A stretch of DNA of 64,000 bases, taken from assembly GCA_030844895.1 (NCBI GenBank), contig CM061228.1, positions 135,451,068 through 135,515,067 of the forward strand, in the 5' to 3' direction. Every line of letters begins with the position of its first letter. Positions within the stretch are counted from its first letter, which is position 1. Positions 57,901 to 64,000 of the stretch are shown piece after piece. The notes under the pieces were generated by a model that did no database searches, had not been told where the DNA came from, and worked only from the letters and a program-made list of their open reading frames with translations. Both the position numbers and the translations under genes were made by a program. The DNA comes from Ambrosia x helenae. Lineage: Eukaryota; Streptophyta; Magnoliopsida; Asterales; Asteraceae.

Positions 57901-59392
57901 CTTGAATTTATTTGCAAAATCTTGAAACTCCTCAAAGGTGAAGTCTGATCCAGACCGAAACCCGAATTTGTCATCTTTGTCAGAAGAAGCATTTGACTCT
58001 GAATTCATTCTTCTTGATCCAGTCTTTGTAGAAGTTCTTTTACGCTTTCGCGCTTTCCTTTTCTTCATTGGCTCCCTATTTTGAAGCAAGTCAACTGTTT
58101 GAATTCTTGTAGAAATTTTAGCTTCTTGCCAAAATCTTTTCTCTGTTAAAGGACAGGGAGGTTTCCAAGAAGTAGGAGGCACAATTCTACATATACCATA
58201 CGATTCTGCCACCGGTCGTATTTTTGATAGATAACCAAGTGTATCTTCAAACTCCTAAAAATGAATGATTTTTTTATTAAAAAACAAAAGGGGGATATTT
58301 TAATTTTCTTGAGGATTCGAAAACTACAATACTGAATCCATTGATCCAATTTAAGTGTTACCAAAGTTTAAAAGAACGGAAACGAGCCTCGAGGCGTTTT
58401 CCCTTCGCCTCATGAGGCGTAAGCCTCGAGGCGAACCGAGGCGTAAGCTCGAGGCGCAGTTAAAAAATAAATATAAAATTTATTTGTCTATAAAAAATAA
58501 AATAGTTGACCTAGAAAAGTCTAAAACATAAAAAATACACGTCAAAAATAAAATAATTGACCCAAAAAGTCTAAACCACCAAAAAAAAAACCCACATAAA
58601 AAAACACCCTAAACCACCCGAGGCGCACATTTTCTTAGCGCCTCAGCCCTTAGAGGCGTATGTACAATCTGAACTCCATGAGGCGCGCCTCAGACTAGTT
58701 TTCTTAGAGTTTCGCCTCGAGGCGCACCTCGAGGCGTATGCCTCACCCGTTTTTTTAAACCATGAGTGTTACCTCGGCAGTTGGATAAAAGACTGGAGCT
58801 TCATCCACATCAGGCTTACAAGCCTCGGAGGGATCCCATCTAGCTGTTATCTGCATTGATTAAAAAAACATATATTATGTCAAACTTATTCCAACTTTCA
58901 AAGCCTCGGAGAGTTGATGCATCCATTTGTATCATATTATAACACCATGGATTTTACCTTTTGATTTCGAGGGCTTCCTGAGGAATCAAGATTCTGATCA
59001 TCTGATTTCGGATTGCTTTTAGAAGACTGATCCTACAAAATAATTATCATAAGATGCTGAATTTGTTGCTTAACAAGTATCAACTGGTAATCATGGAGGC
59101 AGAACGCATTGCATCGAAAAAGAAAAAGAATATGAACGCCAAATTATTCTAAAAATAAAATCTTTTTTAATTCTTGGTGACGACATAGGATCATAGAACG
59201 AAAACGAAAAACATTACTATGTAAAGAAAATTTGATCATATAAAAAACCTTCTTTTGCTTCTCAGGGGAAATTTGTGGTCCAAGGCCCATTTCAGCGAGT
59301 TGATATCTGGATGAGCTTCTGCGCGTGAGGATCCGTTTGATCTCCACCGGCTCACATTCACTAACTACTTCTTCATTCATCATGGTTTCCAT
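54909..59392 (-). CDS. JMJ18: JmjC histone H3K4 demethylase, JMJ14/15/18 (KDM5-like) type
   Basis: Ten coding exons, 816 aa: 59392-59249, 59032-58958, 58850-58773, 58254-57562, 57474-57313, 56847-56479, 56376-55809, 55544-55441, 55347-55168, 54986-54909, all GT-AG and in phase. A nuclear Fe(II)/2-oxoglutarate demethylase of H3K4me2/3, in family members linked to flowering time. JmjN spans about 92-135 (PVFYPTAEEFEDTLGYLSKI, SYGICRIVPPTSWKPPCPL). JmjC spans about 310-440 with iron ligands HVEDHHLYSVNYMHWGDPK and YHAGFNCGFNCAEAVN. A C5HC2 zinc finger lies at about 541-592 (ECFLCFYDLHMFAASCKCSP, CLKHVNLLCSC). FYRN and FYRC lie at about 660-790. A basic KKRKARKRKRTSTK stretch may be a nuclear signal. 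Subclass between JMJ14, 15 and 18 is uncertain. Confidence 0.93.
58362..58764. mobile_element. hAT-like MITE, CCTCGAGGCG type, abutting a JMJ splice donor
   Basis: 403 bp with ends CAAAGTTTAAAAGAACG and (inverted) CATGGTTTAAAAAAACG and a perfect 8-bp target duplication AGTGTTAC (58354-58361 and 58765-58772). The body is made of CTCGAGGCG and CGCCTCATGAGGCG words. The right target duplication is exactly the first eight intron bases (GTAACACT on the gene strand) after the exon ending at 58773. Confidence 0.9.
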
Positions 59393-59421
59393 GGAATAAA
59401 ACTGGATCAGATTATTATGTT

Positions 59422-60650
59422 CCTACGAGAGAAAAAAGATCAATATATGTAAATGGCGTAAATGGCATACAGATTACAGAAGAATAATCATAAAAACTTT
59501 TGCACAAATTTTTAGCAATTCATAGTATAAATAAAAGCCATTATTTCTAAAGATCTAACTTACAAACAATTTCGAAACCTGTATAAGATCATTTAGGGGT
59601 GGATCGATCTCATAGTGCGATCGGATAAATGAATGAGATCCAACACCACGTATATGGCATAAAAATCCATTCGACACCGCGTATATGGCATAACATTAAT
59701 CTAGATTATGCTAGAACAGAGGAATTTATTATATCAAAGGAAAATGATCACCATCTCACTTATGATTCCTTTCCTTTCCTCTTATCAAAATTTATATAAT
59801 ATGTTTAATGATGAAAAGCATGTATAAATAGGAAATCTTTTAAAGCAGGTCACGACTAACGTCTTCTGCATGGAATCCGATTGTTACGTATTTTGTACTT
59901 CACCAAGTCATATGACCGATTTACCCTTTAAAATGTCATAAATGCGCAATGCGATACACGCTAACATAGTAACAAAGAAACAAAATTCAAGGGTACGTCC
60001 GCCCTAGCATGGACAACAATGGACATGCACACATAATTACACTTTACTCAAACAAGTGCAACCAAAATCAGATAATTAGATAATCATAAATCAACCTTTG
60101 CACACCGAAGTTGCGACAATAAGCTTATACACACATCTAAACACCTTAGCTTCAGATTTTACTCAGCAATCCAAATAGTAATATTAATATAATTATATAA
60201 ATGACACAAGAGACACTCAAATCAATAGTAACCGCCTCCGATAGTCCGATCATTAGGACATTATCAAACATGTTGATCAAGAAGCCTACAAAACCATAAT
60301 GTAAATAGATATGAACCATGTTAATCAAGAATCTCATACCAATTCAGATGCAGCCAATAATCATCATTCAAATAAAATATTATATATTTACACACACACA
60401 CACACACAATAAGACAAACAGAAACATATTTCTGAACATTGCAGCTTGATGTACATATACAGAAAAGATCTAATTACATTGATTGCCATATATCAATAAA
60501 AAAAAAGATTAAAACATATACAGATCTAATTCTATATGTCAGAGAAAAAACAAAACAATTAACAAATTATAAAATTGCATAAAATTAATAAAAAGAACCC
60601 TAACCTGATTGACATTATGGATTCAGAATGAAGCCCTATTCCCAAATTGT
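59422..60650 (-). other. Probable 5' UTR intron of the JMJ gene
   Basis: On the minus strand CAATCAG followed by GTTAGGG (donor at about 60606) and CTCTCGTAG followed by GAACATAATA (acceptor, exon restarting at 59422) would define a 1.2-kb leader intron about 30 bp upstream of the ATG. The region has no coding potential, only a CA repeat at about 60393-60408. Confidence 0.45.
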
Positions 60651-61187
60651 TAAAATATTGCAGAAAAAAATGGAATAAAAATAAAATTGAAAAATTGAAC
60701 CTAATCAAGACTGAGAAAACACCAAATTAAAAGATTAAAAATTTACCTATAAAAAGATAAAGAAATGCCCAGAAAAGAATTCATTCATCTAATATAAAAT
60801 AAAATAATAATTTGTGAATCAAGAAAAATCATCATCCTAAAAAACTCTACTTTCTTCCAACAAAACCGTTAATTCAGCAAAATTAAAAAAAAAAAGAATA
60901 ATAAAAAAAAAGATTTGTAAAAAGTTTTTATTATTTAAAAAAAAAAAGATTCGAAATTTATGAAGAAAAAAAATGTAAGAAGTGAGATATGGTAAGTATT
61001 ATTTCTGTTGGTTGAATAGAAGAAAGGATTATTATTATTATTATTTGAAATTGTTGAAACGAATGAAGGAAGAAAAGAAGAATTGGTTTGGTTTGTGGGT
61101 TGGGTTTATATATCTTCCGATTCCTGCATGTTTTTACATTTCATATTCATTAACCACGAAATAAACCAAGTTACATCTGGATAATGG
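60651..61187 (-). promoter_or_regulatory. Probable JMJ first leader exon and promoter
   Basis: AT-rich, with A-runs. Transcription of the JMJ gene should begin here, but no element can be named with confidence. Confidence 0.3.
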
Positions 61188-61400
61188 GTAAGCGAGCAAC
61201 AAGCTGCGCCGCTATCCCCTTTTGAATCGCAAAGCCTATTCTACTAAATACAAACTTTTGGTTCCTCGGGCTTTGCGAATCACTGTGGACCACCTTCTGC
61301 ACCCGCTCCAAAAAATTGGGGTCCAGCATCTACATATTCCTGCATTGTGCAGCAAGGAATTGGGGTCCAGCATCTACATACAATACAATACAATCACCAC
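61188..61400. repeat. Dispersed GCGGGCAACAAGC repeat copy
   Basis: AGCGAGCAACAAGCTGCGCC is a copy of the unit found at 43664-43860 and 62225. A short duplicated patch follows, TTGGGGTCCAGCATCTACAT at 61315 and 61361. Confidence 0.5.
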
Positions 61401-61642
61401 CGTACATAACCGCCTCAATATAAACCTCAAATCCAACTTTATTATTATTATTATATTATTTTTTATGAAAAAAAATAAATAAAAATAGGTTTAACCTACT
61501 AAAACGAGAAGTGAAAGGAGATTTTGTTTTTTTTTGAATTTTTTTTTCTCATCTCCTTAAACATTTTTTAGATGAATAATATAAAAAAAAATTAGCGTAA
61601 TTACAGTAGTTTACACTATAGTAATTACGTAATTACTCTACA

Positions 61643-61699
61643 ATAGTAATTATTATTATTATTATTTGTAGGATAAAAACCATTTGTACAAAAACTTTC

Positions 61700-61755
<56 letters not shown>
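61643..61755. repeat. TTA microsatellites
   Basis: Runs of ATT units at about 61648-61663 and a longer pure run at about 61700-61755. Confidence 0.9.
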
Positions 61756-61758
<3 letters not shown>

Positions 61759-61990
61759 ATTAAAACGATTGGGGTGAGGGCACATGTCACTTAATGATGT
61801 CATCCCCACCATTGGATTTTCGCTAAAAATGTTAGGTTATAAATAACTGAATATTTACTAATTTATAATTTTTATCTTTATCTTTACTATATAATAAATA
61901 ATTAATTTTATATTTCTCAATTGTCTATCTCAGGAAGCTCCCAGGATATAACCCAATTATTATTATATGAGTGAATTACAATGTTGTATG

Positions 61991-62317
61991 TAGGGATGAG
62001 TTAGGTACCCGTGTACCGATTTCGAAAAACATAAAAAATGGGTACCGCTATCGCAATAGTTCGGTGCGATACGATAAGGTATTCAAAGGTAAAAAGTGGA
62101 TAAAATATCGTATTGAATTGGTACCGAACCAAAAGTACCAATCCTGAAAAATGCCAAAAATAAAAACTTTTTTTTAATCATAATAATTTCCATTTCAACA
62201 AAAGAGGCAAATTACATAAGAATAGCAGGTAGGCGGGCAACAAGCTGCGCCGCCACCCCCTTCTGGATAGAAATTCAATTGATACGATACGGTTTGGTAC
62301 CAAATTTCTCATCCCTA
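61991..62317. mobile_element. hAT-like MITE, GGTACC/GATACG type, with nested dispersed repeat
   Basis: Ends TAGGGATGAGTTAGGTACC and (inverted) TAGGGATGAGAAATTTGGTACC. Words GGTACC, CGATACG and GTACCG repeat inside. The flanking octamers do not match cleanly. A T-run followed by the GCGGGCAACAAGCTGCGCCG repeat is inserted at about 62168-62272. Confidence 0.65.
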
Positions 62318-62505
62318 ATGTATACTGAATTGCATTTTTTTAATTTGTTTTTTAATATTACTTAAGTGTCAGTCTTCTATAATTGAATCATGTTTACGTG
62401 TTTTCATCGTTATCACTGCAAAAGAAACATATGTTTTTGAATGAGTAGTGTTTTTATGATGTGACAACCAACTAAACATATTTTGAACGCTTTAAGCCCT
62501 TATCT

Positions 62506-62800
62506 TTGCGGATTATAAGGACCAACATGTCACCATTGAGCCCAATGGCTCATATGTACACACATATTAATTACAAGATAACCAACTTGTCGCTTATGAA
62601 TTTAAAATTGAAATATCCTATTGATGAACATGTTTTTTTTAATAGCCGATGTGTTGCACACATTATAAATTTGGTCGTTCAAGACGGTTCAGAAACAACT
62701 GAAACACAAAGGAAGGTTTTAGATAAAGTTAACGCGATATTTTTAACAATAACCAAAGATATAGTAAATATATCATGTTTTGTAACGAGGTGAAATCCAT
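62506..62800 (+). pseudogene. hAT transposase fragment (RICESLEEPER-like)
   Basis: Translation contains NSRCVAHIINLVVQDGSETT, which matches the conserved RCxAHIxNLxVQDG block of plant hAT transposases, then VLDKVNAIFLTI. Only about 90 residues remain and the BED finger and catalytic parts are absent. Confidence 0.75.
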
Positions 62801-62933
62801 ATAGGACTGCCCTACAAGATGAAATTCTATTTGTGAAATGTTTCAAAAGGCAATTTTGTAAAAAGAAAGTCTAATAGCCTTTCATAATTCCAATTGTCAT
62901 GGTAAGGTTTCGGCTTACCATTGAAGTTGTAAC

Positions 62934-64000
62934 TGTGACACCCGGCAAATTCTGGTTAACAACATTGTCTAGATGAAAGTCTACCTTAGCGAGTCACGCG
63001 TATATTATACGTAACGAGGGTTAGCTAGATAGCTAGAAAGGACATACGTGCATTGTCTCGGGTTGAGACAACTTACAAAACGTTTTCTAGTCCGGTTTGG
63101 ACATCTAGGGACTAATTAACCTGCGGGTTATGAGATGCTTTGACTCCTTGTGTGGGTCGGGTTCTGACTCCTTGTGTGAGTTAACATGTGATTTCATGAT
63201 TAGTGAACCTCGGACGTTGGTGAATAACAAACTTATGTGTCTCGGTGATATCTGACAAACTTATGTGAAAACCATACGTGATTATGTGAACCTAAATCGA
63301 ACACGTTAATAAAAATTATTAAAAGTGGAGTATGAGGTTGATTAGGGTCTTAACGCATGGGGTTACACTTGTTACGGTTCGAAATAACGAAAACGTCGAA
63401 GGATAACGCGTCGGGAGGCGAAACGAAACAAAAGCGCGCCACCCGGACCTGTGAGCGGCCGCTCACAGGCTCCGAGCGGCCGCGCGAAGGGGACTGACGG
63501 GTTTAAACCGCCTCAAACTCATATTTAAACATCCTTAACTCCCATGCAGCCCTCATACTCAACCCTAATCGCCCCCTTACTGCCCCACACGAATATTTCA
63601 CTCCAAAAACACCTGCTAAGGCTTAAGATCATCAATTGGGAGGCTCCAAGGCGCGCGATTGATTGATTTGAAGAGCTAAGGGTATAACTCATGATTTCTT
63701 ATGCTTTTTACTTTATGTTTTATTGTAAAAATCCTATAACAAGTTTGTCCAGGTCTGATTGGGTTTAATAAACATTAAAACATGAGTCTTTTTGAAGATT
63801 AAACGGATTAAACCTATTAATAAACGCGTAGTAACATCATAGGATGCTTGTTGCGCAAGTTATTGGTGTTTTGATCTTAAAAGCTTTGATCTTGACATGT
63901 TTGATAATAGGATCTGATGGGAATAGGTATTAGGAAAGTTGTATGATGATTATTAGGTATTATTGATTGATAATATGCAACTAGGGTTTGATATAATTGA
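62934..64000 (+). repeat. Start of an LTR (probable Ty3/Gypsy), runs off the window
   Basis: Begins TGTGACACCCGGCAAATTC, the usual opening of many plant Gypsy LTRs. A GC-rich palindromic patch GAGCGGCCGCTCACAGG lies at about 63450-63490. No coding region in view and the other end is outside, so orientation is tentative. Confidence 0.55.

Overview
This window is nuclear DNA from a flowering plant. It is AT-rich, its genes are split by GT-AG introns, and the space between genes is packed with nested transposable elements. The gene models, the Copia and TRIM-like retroelements, the tRNA-derived SINEs with a shared central block and the many hAT and PIF/Harbinger MITEs point to a eudicot. The repeat style suggests an asterid, perhaps Asteraceae, but that is an inference from repeats only.

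Host genes from left to right: (1) MNS3-type class I alpha-mannosidase, minus strand, cut by the window start, exons between 4292 and 1. (2) A small secreted IDA-like peptide gene, minus, 17887-17510. (3) An ARF6/ARF8-type auxin response factor, plus, 35663-40148, 13 coding exons, with a miR167 target site. (4) A long group-6-type remorin, minus, 44274-41483, 6 exons, tail to tail with the ARF. (5) AAE14/MenE-type o-succinylbenzoyl-CoA ligase of phylloquinone synthesis, minus, 52916-49486, 10 exons, ending in a PTS1-like SSL. (6) A JMJ14/15/18-type histone H3K4 demethylase, minus, 59392-54909, 10 coding exons plus a likely 5' UTR intron. From memory, the Arabidopsis counterparts of five of these (MNS3, ARF6, its neighbouring remorin, AAE14, JMJ18) all lie in the At1g30 region, so the window probably preserves an old syntenic block inflated by transposons.

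Mobile DNA fills the rest. 4.9-10.3 kb holds MITEs, SINEs and two LINE 3' ends, several nested inside one hAT-like element. 10.3-17.2 kb is a hAT-like element split by an intact 6.4-kb Copia retrotransposon. 18.2-19.8 kb is a long-TIR element with outward-in promoters and a broken Myb/SANT gene. 21-23.2 kb has a hAT MITE and two SINEs. 24.2-27.3 kb is a PIF/Harbinger element with a decayed transposase, itself hit by a 977-bp TRIM-like element. 29.3-32.4 kb is a minus-strand Helitron with a possible captured mini-gene. 33.9-34.7 kb is a PIF MITE related to the 24-27 kb element. 44.4-48.7 kb is a run of SINE, hAT and PIF MITEs. 62-64 kb has a hAT MITE, a hAT transposase relic and the start of an LTR.

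The most unusual theme is a set of hAT-like elements, mostly with 8-bp target duplications, whose interiors are built from one short, element-specific palindromic motif repeated many times (CCGAAACCGG, CGAGCCGAGC, CCTCGAGGCG, GCGCCTAGGC and others). One sits exactly on a splice-donor junction of the JMJ gene, and its target duplication equals the first eight intron bases. All coordinates, splice sites and target duplications were read by eye; family names rest on recalled motifs, not on searches.
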